DNA from: CAWUKT01 sp041565275
GTDB taxonomy: Bacteria > Bacteroidota > Bacteroidia > J057 > JADKCL01
Assembly (NCBI GenBank): GCA_041565275.1
Contig: JBFGVE010000081.1
Span: 1-13,287, forward strand
DNA: 13,287 bases
Direction: 5' to 3'
A program made the position numbers and the translations under genes. The notes beneath the pieces were generated by a model. That model did no database searches. It was given only the letters and a program-made list of their open reading frames with translations, and had not been told where the DNA came from. Below are positions 1 through 5,772 of the stretch, piece by piece (the stretch's first letter is position 1; the number at the start of each line of letters is the position of its first letter).

Positions 1-131
1 ATGAGGGAATCGCCTGTTATCACGGCCTGGCTGACTATTTCGAGTATTACAACTATCAGCGAAGGCATACATCCATCGGAGACGTCCCTCCGGCGGTGGC
101 CTACCACAAATGCAGGGAGGCCGCAGCATGA
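1..131 (+). CDS. IS3-family transposase (OrfB), C-terminal fragment
   Basis: The frame starting at base 3 is open from the window edge to a TGA at 129-131, giving 42 residues. It contains LADYFEYYNYQRRHTSIG followed by PPAVAYHK. This matches the conserved C-terminal signature of IS3-family DDE transposases, YFxxYNxxRxHxSLGxxxPxxxY, which lies after the last catalytic glutamate. The DDE residues themselves are upstream and not visible. A longer plus-strand frame (1-309) overlaps this fragment, but it has no family features and runs into the terminal repeat, so it is not a gene. Whether the complete transposase is intact is unknown. Confidence 0.85.
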   Translation, partial: EGIACYHGLADYFEYYNYQRRHTSIGDVPPAVAYHKCREAAA

Positions 132-169
132 AACGGCTCCCCGGTGGTCAGCAATGCCGTGTCGCGTTG

Positions 170-225
170 AATATTTTTTTCAACCGGCCCTACCCTTCAT
201 TGAAGGGCCGTCTGAAAAAAATATT
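170..225 (+). terminator. Long hairpin inside the IS, after the transposase
   Basis: Arms 170-191 and 204-225 pair at 20 of 22 positions: AATATTTTTTTCA at the outside, GGCCCT at the inside, and a 12-base loop. The loop-proximal part can refold into a second stem (CCCTT, CATTG, AAGGG). It begins 38 bases after the transposase stop, and its 3' arm is A-rich rather than T-rich on the plus strand. A role in ending transcription or blocking read-through is therefore inferred from position and stability only. Confidence 0.5.
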
Positions 226-280
226 GAGGTTCCAATCAGGGATGAAATCAAGAACATCTCATTGCATTGGACCCAATTAC

Positions 281-305
281 TGTCCTATCAATGGAGGGCA
301 GTTCA
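281..305 (+). repeat. IS3-type right terminal inverted repeat
   Basis: TGTCC near the inner end and ATGGAGGGCAGTTCA at the outer end resemble IS3-family right ends, which finish in CA. The matching left repeat is outside the window, so repeat length and identity cannot be measured. Confidence 0.7.
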
Positions 306-399
306 GTAAATGGCCTAAGTCAACTTAACTACAATCAGGTAAAACTCATCTTGATCTCACTTAACTCGGACCAATCGCTATCTCATGGATGGAAGAAGA

Positions 400-1923
400 T
401 TACTTTATATGCACTCGGTCTGCAACAGTGGCATGGATTTTATCGATTGGTATGCGGATCTGCTCCAATGAATCCCGTTCCCGAATGGTAACAGTATCAT
501 CTTCTTTGGTCTGGTGATCTACAGTAATCGCGTAGGGCGTACCGATAGCGTCCATGCGACGGTAACGTCTGCCAATAGAATCGCGCCCATCCTCATAGTG
601 GGTTCGGAAGTTATATTTTAAAGAATTAAAAATCTTGAGGGAAATTTCGGGGAGACCATCCGCTTCTACCAACGGGAAAACGGCTACTTTGACCGGTGCG
701 AGCAAAGGGTGAAGTTTGAGTACCGTACGAGTTTTTCCATTGACTTCTTCTTCAGTGTATGCGTGACTCAAGTGAGCGAGGAATACTCTGTCCAGCCCGA
801 CGGAGGTTTCTACTACATAAGGAATGTAGTTTTTTTTCAATTCAGGATCGTAAACTTGGAGCTTTTTGCCACTAAACTGCTCATGTTGCTTTAAGTCAAA
901 GTCAGTTCTGGAGTGAATTCCCTCTAATTCTTTGAACCCAAAAGGAAATTGAAACTGAATGTCATCTGCAGCATTGGCATAGTGCGCAAGTTTTTCATGT
1001 GTATGGAACCTAAGTTTTTCAACAGGTAGACCTAGATCCTTGTGCCATGCGATACGCTTCTCCTTCCAATGCCTGAACCATTCAAGTTCCGTGCCGGGAC
1101 GAACAAAAAATTGCATTTCCATTTGGTGGAATTCCCGCATACGGAAGATGAATTGCCGTGCTACGATCTCGTTTCGGAAAGCTTTGCCAATTTGAGCTAT
1201 TCCGAAAGGGGGCCTTAACCGGGAAGTTTTATAGACATTCAGGAAATTAACAAAAATCCCCTGAGCTGTTTCGGGACGCATGTATATGTCGGTGGCATCG
1301 TCGGCTGTGGCACCCAATTGGGTTTTGAACATCAGGTTAAACTGACGGACCTCCGACCAGTTCCGTGAACCGGATTCAGGATCGACAATCTGCAATTCAA
1401 TGATTAGGTTCCGCAGTCCAGACAAATCTTCCTTTTCAAGTAGCTTGGCAAATTTACTCCGTATATCGTTGATCTTATACTGGTACTGGATCACCCTTCC
1501 ATTGGTTTCGCGAAACTTTGATTCATCAAAGCTTTCTCCAAACCGTTTGGCGGCTTTGTCCACCTCCTTTCGGATTGTTTTCTCTAACTTGTTTTCAATA
1601 TAATCCTCTATCAGGATATCTGCACGATAGCGTTTTTTTGAGTCCTTATTATCAATCAGCGGGTCGTTGAATGCATCAACGTGTCCCGAAGCCTTCCAGA
1701 TGGTAGGATGCATTAAAATTGCAGAATCGAGGCCCACAATGTTTTCGTGCATCTGAACCATCGCACGCCACCAAGCGTCTTCAATGTTTTTTTTCAACTC
1801 TACTCCCATGGGACCATAGTCATAGACCGCACTGAGACCGTCATAGATCTCAGAAGATGGGAATACAAATCCATACTCTTTGGCATGAGAGATCACTTTC
1901 GGGAAGATTTCGGAATACTGCAT
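400..1923 (-). CDS. glyQS: Glycyl-tRNA synthetase, single-chain class II type
   Basis: Charges tRNA-Gly with glycine using ATP, in the cytoplasm. The protein has 507 residues, the usual size for the homodimeric (alpha2) enzyme found in Bacteroidota, often also labelled glyS. An N-terminal YDYGPMG motif (about 35-40) belongs to the class II catalytic core. Motif 2 has FRNE at 249-252 and continues to REFHQMEMQ. Motif 3 is VETSVGLDR at 371-379. A helical insertion fills about 105-195, and the anticodon-binding domain spans about 405-505 (APVKVAVFPL to the end). The frame is open back to 2064, but the ATG at 1923 (MQYSEIFPKVISHAKEYGFV) is where similarity to the family begins; the 47 extra residues look unlike GlyRS. 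No Shine-Dalgarno is present. The gene stands alone, about 630 bases after moxR on the same strand and just before the IS. Confidence 0.96.
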   Translation of the reverse strand: MQYSEIFPKVISHAKEYGFVFPSSEIYDGLSAVYDYGPMGVELKKNIEDAWWRAMVQMHENIVGLDSAILMHPTIWKASGHVDAFNDPLIDNKDSKKRYRADILIEDYIENKLEKTIRKEVDKAAKRFGESFDESKFRETNGRVIQYQYKINDIRSKFAKLLEKEDLSGLRNLIIELQIVDPESGSRNWSEVRQFNLMFKTQLGATADDATDIYMRPETAQGIFVNFLNVYKTSRLRPPFGIAQIGKAFRNEIVARQFIFRMREFHQMEMQFFVRPGTELEWFRHWKEKRIAWHKDLGLPVEKLRFHTHEKLAHYANAADDIQFQFPFGFKELEGIHSRTDFDLKQHEQFSGKKLQVYDPELKKNYIPYVVETSVGLDRVFLAHLSHAYTEEEVNGKTRTVLKLHPLLAPVKVAVFPLVEADGLPEISLKIFNSLKYNFRTHYEDGRDSIGRRYRRMDAIGTPYAITVDHQTKEDDTVTIRERDSLEQIRIPIDKIHATVADRVHIK

Positions 1924-2289
1924 GACTGCAAATTTAGTAGAATTCCTTAAGAAACTGTCTCCACACAGCGTATTCTTCGGGCATTCCAGAATCTTAAAAT
2001 GCGAGTGAACGGGTACTCTCGGTAGGTTTGGTATCAGCAACAGGAATATCGTATTTCCAAGCAACTATGGCTTACATACCGAAAGACATGTAGGGCGGAT
2101 AGTAGGTAAAAGCGATACATTAACTTGAAAAGTTCACAATCAAGCTGGCGATTCGTTCTTTAATTGCGAACAGTTGACAAAAGAGCAAATTGTTTATATG
2201 AACAGTGACCGCTCTTTGATGCACCGATTCGCAGAGAAACTCCGTGCCACACCCATATCCGTGGGTGTGGCACAACGGGATAAAATGCA
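1924..2289. other. Intergenic stretch between glyQS and the small ORF
   Basis: No convincing gene fills these 366 bases. It would carry the promoter of glyQS (minus strand) and any leader of the small plus-strand ORF at 2290. The sequence TAAATTTG (minus strand, 1936-1929) fits the Bacteroidota -7 consensus, but it lies only 5 bases before the glyQS start and I find no TTG at the right spacing, so I do not call it. A TTGACA occurs at 2174-2179 (plus) without a good partner box. An inverted repeat AAAGAGC/GCTCTTT (2180-2186, 2211-2217) and the strong stem-loop at 2244-2273 lie upstream of the small ORF. A 48-codon plus-strand frame (2198-2344) overlaps the 2290 ORF and is not supported. Confidence 0.6.
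2244..2273. repeat. Perfect 12-bp inverted repeat (stem-loop)
   Basis: GTGCCACACCCA, a 6-base loop TATCCG, then TGGGTGTGGCAC: the arms are perfectly complementary and GC-rich. No T-run follows on either strand, so it is not a standard intrinsic terminator. It sits 16 bases before the ATG of the small ORF at 2290, and also in the path of any transcript continuing leftwards from moxR. It could be a structured leader, a processing or 3'-stabilising element, or a protein-binding dyad; the sequence does not decide between these. Confidence 0.75.
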
Positions 2290-2460
2290 ATGGCTAAACA
2301 AGAGAATTCTGATGAAGAAAGACGCCCGGATCCACAGGAATTGACGCCTCGTTCGCCAAGGATACCGGATGGAAATGACCTTCGGAAATCTGGTGATGAG
2401 CCGGAGCAAGAAAAAAAATCCCATGATGGAGGCTCAGTGAACCCGAAAAAGGGATCTTAG
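2290..2460 (+). CDS. Possible small disordered protein, 56 residues
   Basis: I do not recognise this protein. The frame starts MAKQENSDEERRPDPQELTP and ends NPKKGS. By my count 24 of 56 residues are D, E, K or R and 7 are proline, with no Cys, Trp, Tyr or Phe. It would be a soluble, intrinsically disordered protein without a signal peptide or membrane segment. The frame is closed upstream by a TAA at 2281-2283, and this ATG is the first available. In favour of a real gene: a stem-loop directly upstream, a hairpin with a T-run 24 bases after the stop on the same strand, and hydrophilic composition unlike a random frame. Against: it is short, has no Shine-Dalgarno or promoter match, and has no recognised relative. 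It could instead be part of a non-coding RNA. Confidence 0.45.
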   Translation: MAKQENSDEERRPDPQELTPRSPRIPDGNDLRKSGDEPEQEKKSHDGGSVNPKKGS

Positions 2461-2483
2461 TCAGTCACCATTTTGGAAGGAGC

Positions 2484-2520
2484 GCCGTCGTTTTCTTTTT
2501 GAGAGCGGCGGCCATTTTTT
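2484..2520 (+). terminator. Intrinsic terminator-like hairpin with T-run
   Basis: GCCGTCG (2484-2490) pairs with CGGCGGC (2506-2512), with one G-U pair and a 15-base loop, followed by CATTTTTT ending at 2520. The polarity fits the end of a plus-strand transcript, that is, the small ORF at 2290. It lies between that ORF and the convergent moxR end at 2552. On the minus strand no T-run follows the stem, so it would not clearly terminate the moxR operon. Confidence 0.6.
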
Positions 2521-2551
2521 ACAGAGAACTGTTCTGAGATCAGGAAGAAAA

Positions 2552-3547
2552 TTAATCCGTTTCGTTCATTAGCCGGTCAATGATATCTCCGGAAGTAATG
2601 CCTTCGGCTTCAGCGGTAAAGCTGGGAACGATTCGGTGTCGAAGTACTGAAACGGCAACCGCTCGTAGGTCTTCGATATCTGGACTGTACTTGCCGTGCA
2701 GCAGAGCGTGGCATTTCGCACCAAGAATCAGGTATTGAGAAGCCCGAGGGCCAGCGCCCCAGGTAATCAGTTCCTTGATGAAGCCAGGTGCATGGTCAGT
2801 AGTGACCCGAGTTTTGCTGACCAAGTGTACCGCGTACTGAACTACATTGTCAGTGACAGGAACCTTGCGTACCAGATCTTGGAATTCCAGAATCTCTTCT
2901 CGTTTCAGAATAACACTTAGGTCAACAATTTGGGAACTAGTGGTTTCTTTGACGATCTGGATTTCCTCATCAACCGAAGGGTAGTCCACTAGGATATTGA
3001 ACATAAAACGGTCCAACTGGGCTTCAGGAAGTGGATAAGTCCCTTCTTGTTCAATCGGGTTCTGGGTGGCCAGTACAAAAAATGGCTCCTGAAGCTTATA
3101 TGAGTGTCCGGCCACAGTAACTCTTTTCTCCTGCATAGCTTCCAGCAATGCAGCCTGGGTTTTGGGAGGGGTGCGGTTGATCTCATCCGCAAGGACAATG
3201 TTGGCAAAAACGGGACCTTTGATAAATTTGAACTGGCGGCGGTTGGTTTCTTCATCCAGTTCGAGGATTTCAGAACCCAGAATATCACCGGGCATCAGGT
3301 CCGGCGTAAACTGGATCCGGTTGAAGTTCAAGTCCAAAACTCGAGAAATAGTACTGATCAGAAGGGTTTTTGCTAAACCAGGAACACCCACCAATAAACT
3401 GTGGCCTTTGCAGAACAGGGCAATGATGAGTTTTTCAACCACGTCCTCTTGTCCTACGATCACCTTTCCAATTTCCTGCTTGAGGTCTTTGTAGATGGAG
3501 GCCAGCGCATCAGCCGCCTCCTTTTCATTTATATACTTTATGCTCAT
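2552..3547 (-). CDS. moxR: MoxR-family AAA+ ATPase
   Basis: A 331-residue cytoplasmic AAA+ ATPase of the MoxR group, usually a chaperone-like factor that helps mature protein complexes with partner von Willebrand or DUF58 proteins. Walker A is GVPGLAKT at 54-61. Walker B is IVLADE at 117-122, followed by INRTPPKTQAALLEAMQE, the MoxR hallmark. Sensor 1 lies in ATQNP (161-165), and PEAQLDRF (174-181) follows with an Arg in the expected place. The C-terminal lid runs to the end. The length is normal for the family. The start at 3547 lies 6 bases after the surA stop, so it is the last gene of the SurA operon. No DUF58 or vWA gene follows, because the next feature is a convergent small ORF. The partner is therefore unknown here, and a role in envelope protein assembly is inferred from the operon only. 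Confidence 0.93.
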   Translation of the reverse strand: MSIKYINEKEAADALASIYKDLKQEIGKVIVGQEDVVEKLIIALFCKGHSLLVGVPGLAKTLLISTISRVLDLNFNRIQFTPDLMPGDILGSEILELDEETNRRQFKFIKGPVFANIVLADEINRTPPKTQAALLEAMQEKRVTVAGHSYKLQEPFFVLATQNPIEQEGTYPLPEAQLDRFMFNILVDYPSVDEEIQIVKETTSSQIVDLSVILKREEILEFQDLVRKVPVTDNVVQYAVHLVSKTRVTTDHAPGFIKELITWGAGPRASQYLILGAKCHALLHGKYSPDIEDLRAVAVSVLRHRIVPSFTAEAEGITSGDIIDRLMNETD

Positions 3548-3553
3548 TCGACA

Positions 3554-4942
3554 TCATTTATTTTGAGCGGAAGGGAGCAAGTAAGGGAGCACCCCAATGC
3601 ACTCTTCACTTTTAATATCAATGTAAATATTAGTTACCGCTCTTTTGAACCAATTTTCAAGAGATATGCCTTGCTTTGCCTGAAGTGCAGCTTGCTGAAT
3701 TTTAAAATAATCATCACCCAGATTGGCAATATGGGGAGGCACCCTGCGCTTAAGGTAGACAATGTGAAATCCTCGTTTTTTATCCGGGTTAAACCACTCA
3801 GAGGGTTCGCTGATCTCTCCTTCTTCCATTTCATCAACGAGAAAGAAAAAGTCAGCATCAAGCATGTCGATGGGCACCCTAGAATCACCGGATTGAGGAT
3901 TCTTAATATTCCCTCCGTAGGTGGAGGTAGACTTGTCGCCAGAATACTTGGAGGCAGCCGTCTGGAATGAAAGAGTATCACTTTCAACGATCCAGGAACG
4001 AATTTCATTGAGGTTGGCGATGCATTTTGAATCGTCATCAGAATTGACCGATGGGGTGATTAGAATGTGGCGTGCGGTTACCGTCTGTCCAATTTTTTCA
4101 GAGACCTGAAGGATGTGGTAACCGTAATCTGTTTCGAAGATTTCAGAAACATCACCTTCATTGATATTGAAAGCAACCTCTTCAAATTCAGGAACCATTT
4201 GCCCTCTGCCAAAGGTACCCAGTTCACCGCCTGCTCGTGCACTTCCAGGATCACGTGAATACTTACTGGCCATGTCACCAAAGGTTTCAGCTCCTGAAAT
4301 GATCTTATCCCGAATCTCTTTAAGTTGGTCGTAGGCAATCTTCTTGCTGGTCTTCGAAGCCTTAGGAATAGATGCTATATGGTAGAGTTCAACCTCTGCA
4401 GGAAGCAGAGGAAGAGAATCCTTTGGAATTTCAGAGTAGAACCGCTTAACGTCCCGAGGAGTGACAGTGACATTTGATAGAATGCGCTGACGCATACGGT
4501 CGACCAGCAACTTGTCTCTAACCTCATCTCGAAGGTCATCTTTGATCTCAATCATAGGCTTTCCATAAACCTCCTCAACCTGTGACACCCCCCCATAACC
4601 CTGAACAAAGTAGGTTATTCGGCGTTCAAGTTCGGAATCGATCTCATCGTCGGAGACTTCCACTGAATCCTGGCGTGCCTTGTTGAGTAGAAGGTGCTCA
4701 AAAATCTTTTCCTCCATCACCGTACAGTACATAGAACCATCATCTTCAACCCCATTTTGTTTGTAGTACTGTATCTGAGCTAAGATTTCAGAATGAAGAA
4801 TAATATCATCCCCCACAATGGCCGCAACCCGGTCAACCGATTGTCCCATTCCTAGGGACCAAGAACTCGTGATCAGAGCTATGAGCATCCCGGCCAGAAC
4901 AAAGAGATGTTTAGTATTGAATATAATTTTGCGCTTGGGCAT
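3554..4942 (-). CDS. surA: SurA-type periplasmic chaperone/peptidylprolyl isomerase
   Basis: A 462-residue secreted chaperone that would escort unfolded outer-membrane proteins through the periplasm and isomerise Xaa-Pro bonds. A basic n-region (MPKRK) and a hydrophobic segment at about 13-30 form a signal peptide, with cleavage probably near GMGQ (31-34); there is no lipobox cysteine. The SurA N-domain begins at VDRVAAIVGDDIILHSEI (36-53). The first parvulin domain spans about 183-283 (ELYHIA, FGDMASKYSRDPGS, GGELGTFGRGQMVPEFE, GYHILQV). The second is about 286-400 (TARHILI, YSGDKSTSTYGGNI, GFHIVYL); it is less canonical because the usual glycine-rich GELG segment is replaced by GGNI. The length and N-domain plus two-parvulin layout match SurA. 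The ATG overlaps the end of the preceding gene by 32 bases, suggesting translational coupling. Confidence 0.93.
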   Translation of the reverse strand: MPKRKIIFNTKHLFVLAGMLIALITSSWSLGMGQSVDRVAAIVGDDIILHSEILAQIQYYKQNGVEDDGSMYCTVMEEKIFEHLLLNKARQDSVEVSDDEIDSELERRITYFVQGYGGVSQVEEVYGKPMIEIKDDLRDEVRDKLLVDRMRQRILSNVTVTPRDVKRFYSEIPKDSLPLLPAEVELYHIASIPKASKTSKKIAYDQLKEIRDKIISGAETFGDMASKYSRDPGSARAGGELGTFGRGQMVPEFEEVAFNINEGDVSEIFETDYGYHILQVSEKIGQTVTARHILITPSVNSDDDSKCIANLNEIRSWIVESDTLSFQTAASKYSGDKSTSTYGGNIKNPQSGDSRVPIDMLDADFFFLVDEMEEGEISEPSEWFNPDKKRGFHIVYLKRRVPPHIANLGDDYFKIQQAALQAKQGISLENWFKRAVTNIYIDIKSEECIGVLPYLLPSAQNK

Positions 4943-5768
4943 CCTTGACGATTTTGTTTTCAGTGTCTTCGATCAGTTTTATCCGGCGGTCGTTCAGCAG
5001 AGAGTTTTTGATCCTTTCCTCGCATAAACTAACAGGGAGATAATCTCCGGTCCTGACCACATCAATTAGTTTAAAACGATATTTAAATCTTTCTCCCTGT
5101 ATAACGCCTGTCCATTGAACTAATTGCCCAGCCCTAACTTTCCTGAGATTTCCATAATATCCTTTTGAGAGTTGGCTGATAACTGTACTTTTTTCGTAAC
5201 TGCTGTCAAACTTGGCCTCTAGGGAATTGGCACTGGCCCAGTTTCTCAAACTTTCTAAATCCGACTCCTTGGAACTCCCCATCCACTTATCCACTTGAGC
5301 CAAGCTATTTTCCTTTGTAACCAAGTAGAAATAGCAGTAGAGATCCTCTTTGCTCTTGAAGTGTTCGATGTTGTCATCGTAAAATTTTTGGATCGAGGAA
5401 TCGGAGATATCTTTGTCCAGAGATCTTTCGACTAACTTAGACTCATATTCGTGCATTATCAATTTCGCACGATAGTCCCTGACCTTGTAATCGATCAGGT
5501 CGGTGAGTTCATGATCTTCTGTGAGCGCCCTCTCCATAACAGCCCGCTCTTTGATCCACTGAGCGATAAACTGTTGTGCATAACGCGCACTGTCTGCTTC
5601 GGGAATACCATTGGGGATATAAAATGAAAGTTGCGACTTGGTGAGATAATTATCCTTGAATTGTACAACGATCCCATCATCAAGCGGTGGCTCCTTACCA
5701 TCACAACTCCAAAACTGAAGTGTAAAAAGCCACAACAGCACAAGAGTAACGCGGCAGAAGAGTTTCAT
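4911..5768 (-). CDS. SurA-like lipoprotein lacking a recognisable PPIase domain
   Basis: A 285-residue putative lipoprotein. A short basic start and hydrophobic stretch lead to a cysteine at 22 (context FWSC, a loose lipobox), so it is probably anchored in a membrane and faces the periplasm. Residues about 33-140 resemble a SurA/PpiD-type N-domain: an opening strand (VVQFKDNYLTKSQL), long helices rich in charged residues, and FYDDNIEHFKSKEDLYCYF, which normally leads into a parvulin domain. No parvulin motif follows (no HIL start, no GGxLG, no GYH). The final part (RFKLIDVV, SLCEERIKNSLLNDRR) looks like the usual exit from such a domain. I infer a chaperone that has lost its isomerase core. 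It starts 4 bases after the upstream parvulin gene and overlaps surA by 32 bases, so it belongs to the same operon. Confidence 0.75.
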   Translation of the reverse strand: MKLFCRVTLVLLWLFTLQFWSCDGKEPPLDDGIVVQFKDNYLTKSQLSFYIPNGIPEADSARYAQQFIAQWIKERAVMERALTEDHELTDLIDYKVRDYRAKLIMHEYESKLVERSLDKDISDSSIQKFYDDNIEHFKSKEDLYCYFYLVTKENSLAQVDKWMGSSKESDLESLRNWASANSLEAKFDSSYEKSTVISQLSKGYYGNLRKVRAGQLVQWTGVIQGERFKYRFKLIDVVRTGDYLPVSLCEERIKNSLLNDRRIKLIEDTENKIVKDAQAQNYIQY

Positions 5769-5772
5769 CTAT

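Larger units (their letters stand above)
1..305 (+). mobile_element. IS3-family insertion sequence, right end (left part outside window)
   Basis: The right-hand part of an IS3-family element. The transposase reading frame ends at 131. About 170 bases later lies a typical IS3-type right terminal repeat, ending in GGGCAGTTCA at 305; on the other strand it reads TGAACTGCCCTCC, the usual form of this family. The stretch between contains a long hairpin. The left end and the first part of the transposase lie before the window, so target-site duplication, completeness and activity cannot be judged. Host DNA should resume at about 306, some 95 bases beyond the 3' end of the glycyl-tRNA synthetase gene. 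Family assignment rests on both the protein end and the terminal repeat; the exact outer base is inferred. Confidence 0.8.

Noticed and set aside
1..309. A 102-codon plus-strand frame beginning at base 1.
   Set aside because: It overlaps the real transposase end in another frame, shows no family motif and runs into the IS terminal repeat.
1924..2064. A 47-residue N-terminal extension of glycyl-tRNA synthetase.
   Set aside because: GlyRS similarity begins exactly at the internal Met (ATG at 1923), and the extension does not resemble any GlyRS N-terminus.
2198..2344. A 48-codon plus-strand frame (MNSDRSLMHRF...) overlapping the 56-codon ORF.
   Set aside because: It has no features of its own, crosses the strong stem-loop, and ends far from the terminator-like hairpin; the 2290 frame fits better.
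2525..2535. Palindrome AGAAC-T-GTTCT just after the moxR end.
   Set aside because: Only five base pairs around one base, with no T-run; too weak to call a terminator or operator.
3401..3970. A 189-codon plus-strand frame opposite moxR and surA.
   Set aside because: Antisense shadow of two well-supported genes, with no domain or motif.
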